Assembly (NCBI RefSeq): GCF_008711285.1
Contig: NZ_VXDC01000003.1
Location: forward strand, 248,001 to 312,000
Source: Roseibium aquae
Lineage (GTDB): Bacteria; Pseudomonadota; Alphaproteobacteria; Rhizobiales; Stappiaceae
Length of the DNA stretch: 64,000 nt
Direction: 5' to 3'
The notes under the pieces are model-generated. The model ran no database searches and was not told the origin of the DNA. It saw nothing but the letters and a program-made list of their open reading frames with translations. The first letter of the stretch is position 1; each line of letters starts with the position of its first letter. The translations under genes were made by a program, and so were the position numbers. Below are positions 44,581 through 52,682 of this stretch, one piece after another.

Positions 44581-46275
44581 CTAGATGGCAACGGTGCGGT
44601 GCGCACGGGAAATCTCGCGGTCCTTGTGCGCGATCATCAGGACCGGGGAGCCGCCACGCCGGGCGAAGAATCGCCGCAAAACGTCCTCGCCGGTCTGCTC
44701 ATCGAGCCCCTCGGTGACTTCATCGAGGATCCAGAGGGCCGGATCGGTCAGGAAGGCCCGGGCGAGGCCGAGCCGCCGCTTTTCTCCACCGGACAGGCCG
44801 AGGCCGCCTTCGCCCAGAACGGTTTGCAGGCCTTCGGGACGGCTTCGGATCTGCTGCCAAAGGGCGGCCTGCTCGAGAACGGCCCAAAGCTGATCGTCGC
44901 TTGCATCGGGCCGGGCAATGCGCAGATTGGCCGCGACGGTGTCGTGGAAAAGATAGGGACGCTGGCTGAGAACCGTGACGCAGCGGCGCAAGGCCGCTTC
45001 CGGCAGGTCGGCCAGAGGCGTGCCGCACAGACGGATCTCCCCGGCATCCGCCGTCAGGAGCCCGGCGGCCAATGCCGACACGGTGCTCTTTCCGCAGCCG
45101 CTGCGGCCAACAAGGGCGACGACCTCGCCGGCCCGGATCTGCAGGTCCAAGCCGTCCAGAACCGGAGCCTTGGCGCCCGGATAGGCAAAGGAGACACGGT
45201 CAAACGCCAGAACGCAGGTGGCGTCCTCCGTGTCCTCGCGGGTGGGCCGCATCCCAGGTACCGGGCCGGGTCCCGGGGTCTCCGCGCCGCCGAAAACCGC
45301 GTCGAAAAGGCCGTCGGTGGAGGCGGCCGGGACAACCCGGCGCGCGGCGAGGCGGGTGCGCGGCAGCGCGATCAGGCCCGGAACGAGACCGGTCAGCAAT
45401 TCGGGCAAAGCCAGAGCCATCAGCACCAGTCCCGCCGCCACTGCGACCGGCAGGGTTCCCGCGAGCGTGGCCATGACCACCAGAAGAAGCAGGCTGGCCG
45501 TGAAGGCCTGGCCGATCAGCGATGTCGCCGCTACGAACCGTGCAGCGCGGCGCTCCTGTCCGGCTTCAGTCCGCAACAGACGGTCGGCGGCCGCCTCGAC
45601 CCGCTCTTTCGCGGGCGCCAGCCCTCCATACACCGCGAGGTCCCTGCGGCCGGAAACAAGATCGATGCTGCGGGTCCGCACGGCGTCCGATGCCGCTTCC
45701 TGCCGCCTTGCGCCCTTCGCATCCGCCCGCCGCAAGAGCTGCAGCACGGCCACGATCAACGCCGCGCACAGCCCTCCGACGAGCGTCAGGCCGGCCGGAA
45801 GGTTGATCAGATAGACCAGCGACACCACCAACAGCGCGCCGCCCGCCACAACGGCGGGCACGACCAGCCGCAAATACACCGTGTCAAGGCTCGCGAGATC
45901 GGAGGTCAGGCGGTTCAGCACCAGGGCGCTGCGCACCGTTCCCGGCCGCAACAAGGCCCGGACCGAAAGACCGCGGAACAGGCGTCCCCTCAGATCGGTC
46001 AGGAACCGGAACGTGGCATCGTGGGTGAGGATCCGCTCGCCATAGCGTCCAGCCGTCCGGGTGATGGCCAGTCCCCGGATCAGCGCACTCGGCGCGAAGA
46101 TGTTCAAGAACGCGCCGCTGGCTCCGGCAATCGCGGCTGCGGTGATGAACCATCCAGCCACCCCCAGGAGCGCCAAACCAGACAGAGCCGGAACCAGCGC
46201 GACCAGCAGCCCGAGCGCAAAACCGCCCCGGTTGTGCGACCACTGCCAGGCCACGATTTTCGCAAGCCCGCTCAT
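44581..46275 (-). CDS. cydC: Thiol reductant ABC exporter subunit CydC
   Basis: This 564-residue ABC half-transporter has six membrane helices and an ATPase domain with Walker A LVGRSGCGKST, signature LSGGEKRRLGLARA and Walker B LWILDEVTEG. With CydD it is needed to assemble cytochrome bd; it exports cysteine or glutathione and binds heme. It overlaps the cydD stop by four bases (ATGA). Confidence 0.95.
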   Translation of the reverse strand: MSGLAKIVAWQWSHNRGGFALGLLVALVPALSGLALLGVAGWFITAAAIAGASGAFLNIFAPSALIRGLAITRTAGRYGERILTHDATFRFLTDLRGRLFRGLSVRALLRPGTVRSALVLNRLTSDLASLDTVYLRLVVPAVVAGGALLVVSLVYLINLPAGLTLVGGLCAALIVAVLQLLRRADAKGARRQEAASDAVRTRSIDLVSGRRDLAVYGGLAPAKERVEAAADRLLRTEAGQERRAARFVAATSLIGQAFTASLLLLVVMATLAGTLPVAVAAGLVLMALALPELLTGLVPGLIALPRTRLAARRVVPAASTDGLFDAVFGGAETPGPGPVPGMRPTREDTEDATCVLAFDRVSFAYPGAKAPVLDGLDLQIRAGEVVALVGRSGCGKSTVSALAAGLLTADAGEIRLCGTPLADLPEAALRRCVTVLSQRPYLFHDTVAANLRIARPDASDDQLWAVLEQAALWQQIRSRPEGLQTVLGEGGLGLSGGEKRRLGLARAFLTDPALWILDEVTEGLDEQTGEDVLRRFFARRGGSPVLMIAHKDREISRAHRTVAI

Positions 46276-48065
46276 GTCAGCTGCCCGCCGGACAGAACAA
46301 GATGCCGATCGCCCAGCGCGATCAGGTTTGGATCATGGGTCGCTATGATGGTGGTCCGCCCCTGCCGCAAGCGATCCAGCCCGGTCATGACGTCTTGCGC
46401 GGTCTGCCGGTCGAGGGCGGCCGTGGGCTCGTCCGCCAGCAGCAACCGGGCGTCTTTGCGCAGTGCGGCCCGGGCGAGGGCGACGCGCCGGATTTCGCCC
46501 ACGGACAGGCCGAAACCGTTATCTCCAAGCCTTGTATCAAGCCCTTTTGGAAGGCGTTCCACGAGATCGGACGCGCCCGCGACCGCCAACGCCGCCAACA
46601 AGTCTTGTGCAGACGCATCCGGATTGGCCAGCGCGAGATTCGAGCGCAAGGATCCATGAAAGAGCGTCGGGTCCTGCCCCAGCCAAGCCAAGGACGCGCG
46701 CCAGCTTTCCGGGTCCAGCCGCTCCAGATCCTGGCCACCCAGCCACACACGGCCTGCGGACGGGCGATGGAACCCGAGGCACAGGTCAATCACGGTGGTT
46801 TTTCCCGCTCCGCTTTCGCCCGTAAGGATGATGGTCTCTCCCGGCCGGATGTCCAGGGAGGCCCCGTCCAGGACCGTGCGCCGGCCGAGCCGCAGGGTGA
46901 CGTTGGACCAGATGATCGCCGGGGCCTGTCCAGAAGGCGGCACCGAACGGACCTGTTCCCGATGGGTAACCACCCCGTCCGGTGCCTCTGCGAGCCCCTC
47001 CATCAGGCCTTGCAGCTTGTCTTCGGCGGCCAGTCCCGCCGCCCGATCATGATAGGCAGCGGCATAGCTGCGCAAGGGGGCGAAGAATTCGGGCGCGAGC
47101 AAAAGAATGAAAAGCCCGGTGAAATAGCTGAGTTCACCGCCCCAGGTGCCGATCGTGATGTCGCCCAGAAGCGAAAAGCCAACATAGACCGCGACAAACG
47201 CAATCCCCAGCGCGCTGAACAATTCCAGCACGGTGGAAGACAAGAATGCGATCTTCAAAACACCCATGGTCTTGGTGCGGAACGCCTCGCCGGTTTGTTC
47301 GACATCGCCGACCGTGCGCCCGAGGGCGCCGAACAGGCGCAGCGTTTCCAGCCCGCGGATGCGGTCCAGAAGCAGACCGCCCATGCGCGCGAGTTCCTCC
47401 TGCTGGTGGGCGCTGACGGCCTTGGCCCGCATCCCGATCAGCGCCATGAAAAGCGGGATCACCGGACCGGCGATCACCAGGATCAGCGCCGCCATCCAGG
47501 ACATGGGCAGAACGGTGAGGATGATGATCAGAGGGACCCACCGGACCCGCTGGGCCTGCGGCTTGAAATGACTGATATAGGGGCCGAGCGCATCCACCTG
47601 CTCCGACAGCGAGATCGCCACGGACCCGCTCGAGGGCAAATCGGCCGCCGGGCTCGTCCCCGCCAGCCGGGTCAACACCTGGGTGCGGACCCGCGCCCGA
47701 ACGGCCCGCGCCGCATCGCCCGCCAGCCGTCCCGAGGTATATTGAAGGGCCGTGCGCGGGAGCGCGAGCGCGGCAAATCCAGCCACACCGGCAAGCAGCC
47801 ATGTCGTATCGACAGCACCGCCAACGGTGGCGGCCAGAAGGCAGGTCGCGAGAACGGATGCGAGCAATGCGGCCTGCGGGATCCAAATCATGTCGGCGGC
47901 GATGGCAAACCAGGACGCCCTGCGCAAGGCTGCAAGATCGGCGGATTGCAAAAGAGTGGGCTTCGGCACCGCCCGGCCCGGTTTTCCCGCGCGTGACAGA
48001 TCGCCTGCGCGCTTGCCCAGGCTTTTCTCCTTGTCCGTCGCGTCAAGCTCGAAAGACACCGTCAT
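46272..48065 (-). CDS. cydD: Thiol reductant ABC exporter subunit CydD
   Basis: This 597-residue ABC half-transporter has a polar N-terminal extension of about 40 residues before the six-helix domain. The ATPase domain has GESGAGKTT (Walker A), LSVGEIRRVALARA (signature, with V for the usual G) and LLLADEPTAALD (Walker B). The pair CydDC exports reduced thiols to the periplasm and is required for cytochrome bd assembly. It is the first gene of the operon. Its promoter must lie in 48066-48452. Confidence 0.95.
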   Translation of the reverse strand: MTVSFELDATDKEKSLGKRAGDLSRAGKPGRAVPKPTLLQSADLAALRRASWFAIAADMIWIPQAALLASVLATCLLAATVGGAVDTTWLLAGVAGFAALALPRTALQYTSGRLAGDAARAVRARVRTQVLTRLAGTSPAADLPSSGSVAISLSEQVDALGPYISHFKPQAQRVRWVPLIIILTVLPMSWMAALILVIAGPVIPLFMALIGMRAKAVSAHQQEELARMGGLLLDRIRGLETLRLFGALGRTVGDVEQTGEAFRTKTMGVLKIAFLSSTVLELFSALGIAFVAVYVGFSLLGDITIGTWGGELSYFTGLFILLLAPEFFAPLRSYAAAYHDRAAGLAAEDKLQGLMEGLAEAPDGVVTHREQVRSVPPSGQAPAIIWSNVTLRLGRRTVLDGASLDIRPGETIILTGESGAGKTTVIDLCLGFHRPSAGRVWLGGQDLERLDPESWRASLAWLGQDPTLFHGSLRSNLALANPDASAQDLLAALAVAGASDLVERLPKGLDTRLGDNGFGLSVGEIRRVALARAALRKDARLLLADEPTAALDRQTAQDVMTGLDRLRQGRTTIIATHDPNLIALGDRHLVLSGGQLT

Positions 48066-48452
48066 GCCGGGGTACGCCCCGGATCTGCGGTTCCGTTTTC
48101 ACTTGTCGCTGCAGCTGCGATCCGTCCCATCGCGCGCGCGTTCATTCCAGCCGATTTCCCCTCAATTTTGCCACAGTCTGTATCGGATCTATCTAGAATA
48201 CGACCGAAAAAGCAGAAAGTCCGGATTTCCACGCATCCGCCAAAGCTTTCACCTTTATCGCACCATCACCCAGGCGATCACGCCATCACCATCGCGCCAT
48301 CACAGGTGGCCGCTGCTTGAATGATTGGCGGAACCGGGCTCCCCATCGGTCAGAAAATCGCCTCCCGTCAATCCGGCACTCTAACAACTCCTTAAGGTTG
48401 TGGCGGCATAGAGGAGGGCACAGGGGCCTGATTGGTTAGATGGATGGATTTC
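48066..48452. other. Divergent intergenic region between cydD and the MscS gene
   Basis: This 387-base gap must carry both divergent promoters. A run of short repeats with GCCATCAC and CACCATCACC occupies about 48260-48304. CAACTCCTTAAGGTTG near 48384 has a CCTTAAGG palindrome. I see no standard FNR box here and no gene. Confidence 0.45.
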
Positions 48453-51029
48453 ATGCGCATCGCTTTGTTTTTTCGGCGTTTTGGACGGATGCAGACGGCG
48501 ATTCCTCCAATAGTCTTCGCCCTGTCCATGGCGTGGATCGTGGCGGCGGTGCCTTCCGGGGTCCTGGCGCAAACACCCTCTCAGGCCCCGTCCCCGCTCA
48601 ATCCCGCCCAAACCGGCAGCCCGCGCGACTCCCTTCAGAGTTTTCTGAGGAACACCGACGCCCTGATCGCGCTCTGGCGGTCCAACGCACCGGTGCACGA
48701 GCAGAGGCTCTTCCTGCGCGCGGCGGTCGAAAGTTTCGACTTCGAAAACTCGCCCTACGCAGCTTCCACATCGGAACAGATCGAGCGGATCCTGCTTGCG
48801 CGCGAAATCATCGCGCGGACGATCGTTCCCCCGGCAAGCGCGATACCCGGACCCGAAGAAGTGGCGCGCGATGGCCTCACATCCTGGACCCTGCCGGGCA
48901 CAGACCTGCGGATGGAACGGGTCGGTTCCGGCCGGGACGAGGGAGACTTCAAATTCGACACCGGGACGATCGGAGAACTGGAACTGGACTACCGCCGGGC
49001 CGCGGAACTTCCCCGGCTTGATGGTCAGACCGACCTCTATCAGGAGTATATGAACCGGCCCGACGCCCATGGTATCACCTCGGACGCGATCGCAACCCGT
49101 CTTCAGAGCGCGGGCACGTCCAGTCCGCGGGAAACCCTCGAAGCGTTCATGTTCAATGTGAACGCGGCCTATGAAATCGCGATGAGCGCGGAACGGGCGC
49201 TGGATGCGGTCCCTCCCCAGATATCCATCGAAGATGCGCGGGCCGCCCAGGCCGTGGCGGACGATCATCTCTACCAGGCGACTTCCGTCTTCGATCTGTC
49301 TCAGATCCCGCCGGTCCTGCGCAAGGACACAGGGGTCGAGGCGGCGCTTCTGCTGAAGGAAGTCCTCGACCGGATCCCTCTTCCCCGCCTTGATGCCGTG
49401 CCCGATGCGGCCGATCTGGCCAATCTTGAGCCGGGTCAGGGATATCGCTGGCGGCTGCCAGGCACCCGGATCGAAATAGAGAGAATGCAGTCGGGACCGA
49501 ATGCCGAAAACTATCTGTTCGACAGCGCCACGGTGTCCGGTCTGCTGGAGAGCTACAAGGCGCTGGAGGACCTGCCTTACCGGAGCGGCAGCGAACTGAC
49601 GCTGTCGGATTTCCGCTCATCGAACGTGACCCCTGGTTTCTACAGGTTCTACATCACGACACCGGGCTACCTTGTCCCGAGCACACACGTGATTGGGGAG
49701 CTTCTCGAGCATCTTCCAGCCTGGGTGAATGTGCTGATATCCGGCCAGACACTCTGGCAGTGGGCCGGCCTTTTTCTCACCGGCGGGACCCTGTTCCTGG
49801 TTTGCTGGCTGACATTCCGGGGCTTCGACACCTTGAGCCAACGGTTCCCGGGTGCGACCACCGCCTGGCTCGGGATTTTCGCCCCCGTTGTATCCGCCTA
49901 TTTCGTCGGGGTCGCGGCCCGGTTTGTCGATGACGACATCAATTTCACCGGAGTGGAACTCGGCTATCTTCTGTTCACGTCGGGAGTTCTGGAACTGGCA
50001 TTGTATATTTGGGCCGTGTGGCGGCTGTTCGGTGCCATCGGGACGACGATCCTCGCCTCGTCGACCATATCCAGCCGGGGTTTCGACGCCAGCCTTGTCC
50101 GTTTGCTGTCTGGCATCCTGGCCGTCGCCGCCAGCATCGGGGTCGGCGCTTTCGGTCTGGAACGTCTGGGCGTCGACATCGTCCCGCTTCTCGCAGGTCT
50201 CGGGGTCGGCGGTCTGGCGGTGGCGCTGGCGATCCGCCCGACACTCGAAAACCTCATCAGCGGCCTGATCCTGTTCTCCGACAAGCCGGTTCGCGTCGGC
50301 GATTTCTGTACCTTTGGCGGAATGAGCGGAACGGTGGAAGATGTGGGGATCCGCTCGACACAGATCCGGGCAACCGACCGGACCCTGATTTCCGTGCCCA
50401 ACGCCAAATTCGTCGACATGGAGCTGATCAACTGGGCGCGCTGCGACAAGATGCTGATCAGCACCGTTGTCGGCCTTCGCTACGAGACAAGCGACGACCA
50501 GCTCCGCTATGTGCTGGTCAAGATCCGGGAAATGATGCACGCCCACCCGATGATCGACAAGGAGACGATCCGGGTCCGTTTCAACAGTTACGGGGCATCC
50601 TCGCTGGATGTGTCCTTGCGGGTTTACGCCCTGACCCGCGACTGGAACGAATTCCACGCCATCAAGGAAGACGTGTTCCTGCGCATCAAGACCATCATCG
50701 AAGGGTCCGGCACCGGTTTCGCCTTTCCCTCCCAGACGCTTTACATGGCCAAGGACGACGGGCTCGACGAGGACCTGGGCCGGGCGGCCGATGCCGAGGT
50801 GGCCCGCTGGCGGGATGAGGGTTGTCTCCCCTTCCCCCGGCTGTCTCCCGCCCGCATGGACGCGCTTCAGGACACGCTCGACTACCCGCCGCAGGGCTCG
50901 AACGAATGGGCCCAGAAGCATGCGCGAGAAGAACAGGCGGCAGAACCCCTTTCCACCGCCCCCGAGGCCGCGGCTCCCCATTCCATCGGCGAAGAAGACC
51001 AGGACGGCGGCCGGCCGCGCACGACCTGA
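48453..51029 (+). CDS. Large MscS-family mechanosensitive channel with duplicated periplasmic module
   Basis: This protein is about 858 residues from the ATG at 48453; ATGs at 48444 and 48489 are also possible. A signal segment leads to a periplasmic part of about 380 residues made of two similar modules: SPRDSLQSFLRN with WTLPGTDLRMER in the first, and SPRETLEAFMFN with WRLPGTRIEIER in the second. Several membrane helices follow. The MscS core then has GVGGLAVALAIRPTLENLISGLILFSDKPVRVGDFC and the beta domain with VEDVGIRSTQIRATDRTLISVPNAKFV. Such channels open under osmotic downshock, and large periplasmic domains are thought to tune gating. It is divergent from cydD. Confidence 0.9.
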   Translation: MRIALFFRRFGRMQTAIPPIVFALSMAWIVAAVPSGVLAQTPSQAPSPLNPAQTGSPRDSLQSFLRNTDALIALWRSNAPVHEQRLFLRAAVESFDFENSPYAASTSEQIERILLAREIIARTIVPPASAIPGPEEVARDGLTSWTLPGTDLRMERVGSGRDEGDFKFDTGTIGELELDYRRAAELPRLDGQTDLYQEYMNRPDAHGITSDAIATRLQSAGTSSPRETLEAFMFNVNAAYEIAMSAERALDAVPPQISIEDARAAQAVADDHLYQATSVFDLSQIPPVLRKDTGVEAALLLKEVLDRIPLPRLDAVPDAADLANLEPGQGYRWRLPGTRIEIERMQSGPNAENYLFDSATVSGLLESYKALEDLPYRSGSELTLSDFRSSNVTPGFYRFYITTPGYLVPSTHVIGELLEHLPAWVNVLISGQTLWQWAGLFLTGGTLFLVCWLTFRGFDTLSQRFPGATTAWLGIFAPVVSAYFVGVAARFVDDDINFTGVELGYLLFTSGVLELALYIWAVWRLFGAIGTTILASSTISSRGFDASLVRLLSGILAVAASIGVGAFGLERLGVDIVPLLAGLGVGGLAVALAIRPTLENLISGLILFSDKPVRVGDFCTFGGMSGTVEDVGIRSTQIRATDRTLISVPNAKFVDMELINWARCDKMLISTVVGLRYETSDDQLRYVLVKIREMMHAHPMIDKETIRVRFNSYGASSLDVSLRVYALTRDWNEFHAIKEDVFLRIKTIIEGSGTGFAFPSQTLYMAKDDGLDEDLGRAADAEVARWRDEGCLPFPRLSPARMDALQDTLDYPPQGSNEWAQKHAREEQAAEPLSTAPEAAAPHSIGEEDQDGGRPRTT

Positions 51030-51225
51030 CGGAGCCGGAATGGCCGGACCTTGTGGCAGAACTGGATAGGTGGCCGGACTGGATGGCAAAACCGACGGCC
51101 ACCGAGGCGGACCGGTGGTATCGCGCGCCGGCCCGGTGGAACGACGCTGCGGTTTAAGGAACCGTTGACGCAACAGACGCTGAAACCGGATCATGCTCCG
51201 AAATACGGCGAAAAACGCAGCGTCA
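51030..51225. other. Intergenic region after the MscS gene
   Basis: No supported gene is present. A tryptophan-rich frame runs to a stop at 51157, but the frame has no credible start with a Shine-Dalgarno, so I leave it uncalled. The FNR-type box follows at 51226. Confidence 0.45.
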
Positions 51226-51239
51226 TTGACCTTAGTCAA
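51226..51239 (+). promoter_or_regulatory. FNR/Crp-family box upstream of the cytochrome c peroxidase
   Basis: TTGAC-CTTA-GTCAA is a perfect dyad that fits the FNR/FnrL pattern TTGAY-N4-RTCAA. It lies 112 bases upstream of the peroxidase start. Cytochrome c peroxidases are often induced at low oxygen by FNR-type regulators, so activation is likely. Confidence 0.75.
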
Positions 51240-51351
51240 GGCTTTGGAGCCGCGCGCAGGTACCGTCCGCCTGGTCTCTTGATGAGCCAGTCCGACTAGC
51301 CGGGCGTGCCGGATCCGAACGCACGTCCATTCTTTGCCAAAGGACGTCGCG

Positions 51352-52398
51352 ATGACGAAAACTTTCTCCTCCCTCCTTGCAATCGGGTGTCTTGTGAGCG
51401 GCACCGCCCTCGCCCAGGACGACCTGCGCACCATGGCTCTGGACATGTTTGCCCCGATCCCCTCGACAACGCCGTCGTTCGAGAACAATCCGGTCACTCC
51501 GGAAAAGATCGAACTGGGCAAGGCCTTGTTCTTCGATCCGCGCATGTCCGCCTCCGGCGTGTTTTCCTGCAATTCCTGCCACAATCTGGCGACCGGCGGC
51601 GACGACAACATGCCGACATCGATCGGCCATGGCTGGCAGAAGGGACCCCGCAATTCGCCAACCGTTCTGAACGCGGTCTTCAACAGCGCGCAATTTTGGG
51701 ATGGACGGGCACCGGACCTCGCGGCCCAGGCGAAAGGCCCGGTTCAGGCCGGGGTCGAAATGGCCAATACGCCCGAAAATGTCCTGAAGACCCTGAATTC
51801 CATGCCGCAATATGTGGAATGGTTCCAGAGCGCGTTCCCGGAAGAAGCCAATCCGGTCACGTTCGACAATTTCGCCAAGGCGATCGAGGCCTTTGAGGCG
51901 ACGCTGATCACCCCCGCGCCGTTCGATGCGTGGCTGAACGGCAATGATGATGCCCTGACCGATCTGCAAAAGACCGGCCTGCAGGTGTTCGTGGATGCAG
52001 GCTGCGCAGCCTGTCACGCCGGGATCAACGTTGGGGGCCAGGATTATTATCCGTTCGGCCTGATCGAAAAACCCGGCGCAGATATCCTTCCCGAGGGTGA
52101 CAAGGGACGGTACGCGGTGACCGCGACCGCAGACGACGAATATGTGTTCCGGGCCGGGCCGCTCCGCAACATTGCGGTGACCGCCCCCTACTTCCACTCT
52201 GGAGCGGTCTGGGATCTGCGCACGGCTGTCGAAATCATGGCGACATCGCAATTGGGCGCCGACCTGACCAGCGAGGAAATCGACGCGATCGTCGCCTTCC
52301 TGCAGTCTTTGACCGGCGAGGTTCCGGAAGTCGTCTATCCGATCCTTCCGCCCGAGACAGCTTCCACACCGCATCCGAGCGGAGTTGTGATCGAGTAA
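51352..52398 (+). CDS. Diheme cytochrome c peroxidase
   Basis: This protein is 348 residues from an ATG with AAGGA eight bases upstream. It has a signal peptide ending in TALAQ. Two heme c sites are present: CNSCH (73-77) and CAACH (218-222). The family motifs GKALFFDPRMSASGVFSCNSC, FWDGRAPDLAAQAKGP and GPLRNIAVTAPYFHSGAVW are all intact. It reduces hydrogen peroxide to water in the periplasm using cytochrome c or a cupredoxin. An FNR-type box upstream points to induction at low oxygen, which suits the cyd operon nearby. Confidence 0.96.
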   Translation: MTKTFSSLLAIGCLVSGTALAQDDLRTMALDMFAPIPSTTPSFENNPVTPEKIELGKALFFDPRMSASGVFSCNSCHNLATGGDDNMPTSIGHGWQKGPRNSPTVLNAVFNSAQFWDGRAPDLAAQAKGPVQAGVEMANTPENVLKTLNSMPQYVEWFQSAFPEEANPVTFDNFAKAIEAFEATLITPAPFDAWLNGNDDALTDLQKTGLQVFVDAGCAACHAGINVGGQDYYPFGLIEKPGADILPEGDKGRYAVTATADDEYVFRAGPLRNIAVTAPYFHSGAVWDLRTAVEIMATSQLGADLTSEEIDAIVAFLQSLTGEVPEVVYPILPPETASTPHPSGVVIE

Positions 52399-52420
52399 AG
52401 CCGGCCTGAGGGTCAAAAAA

Positions 52421-52448
52421 AGAGGCGGTGCCAAACGGCACCGCCTCT
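52421..52448 (-). terminator. Hairpin terminator B1 (T-run on the minus strand)
   Basis: AGAGGCGGTGCC and GGCACCGCCTCT form a 12-base perfect stem with an AAAC loop. On the minus strand it is followed by TTTTTT (A-run at 52415-52420). It is an inverted copy of the hairpin at 52619-52642. It would end minus-strand transcripts from mmsA, and may also stop plus-strand ones. Confidence 0.75.
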
Positions 52449-52472
52449 TCGTGTCTAAAAGACCCCGTTTTC

Positions 52473-52512
52473 CCTCATCCTGAGGAGGGCCGAAGGACCG
52501 TCTCGAAGGATC
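52473..52512. repeat. CCTCATCCTGAGG-type dispersed repeat
   Basis: The segment starts CCTCATCCTGAGGAGG and continues to TCTCGAAGGATCC. Elements with this shape are common dispersed intergenic repeats in several alphaproteobacteria. Only one copy is in this window. It sits between terminators B1 and B2. Confidence 0.6.
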
Positions 52513-52618
52513 CGCCGCACCCATCGGATCGGAAGCCCGTCTGTCGCGGCCTCGCTGCGTTGCGGTTCCTCCCCCCAAGACGAGGTGTGTCCCCTTCAAG
52601 TCCCGGACCCAAAAGTCC

Positions 52619-52652
52619 AGGCGGTGCCACACGGCACCGCCTTTCGTTTTTT
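52619..52652 (+). terminator. Hairpin terminator B2 (T-run on the plus strand)
   Basis: AGGCGGTGCC and GGCACCGCCT form a 10-base stem with an ACAC loop, followed by TTCGTTTTTT. It is a strong intrinsic terminator for the peroxidase transcript. It pairs with B1 around the dispersed repeat. Confidence 0.8.
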
Positions 52653-52682
52653 CGGCCGCCGCCATCGGCTGGCGGGTCCGGC

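Noticed and set aside
48260-48304. CATCAC-rich tract as a CRISPR-like or microsatellite array
   Set aside because: The units are short and irregular, with no spacers. It is low-complexity sequence only.
51053-51157. Small tryptophan-rich open frame after the MscS gene
   Set aside because: Codon use is plausible, but the frame has no credible start with a Shine-Dalgarno and no known relative.
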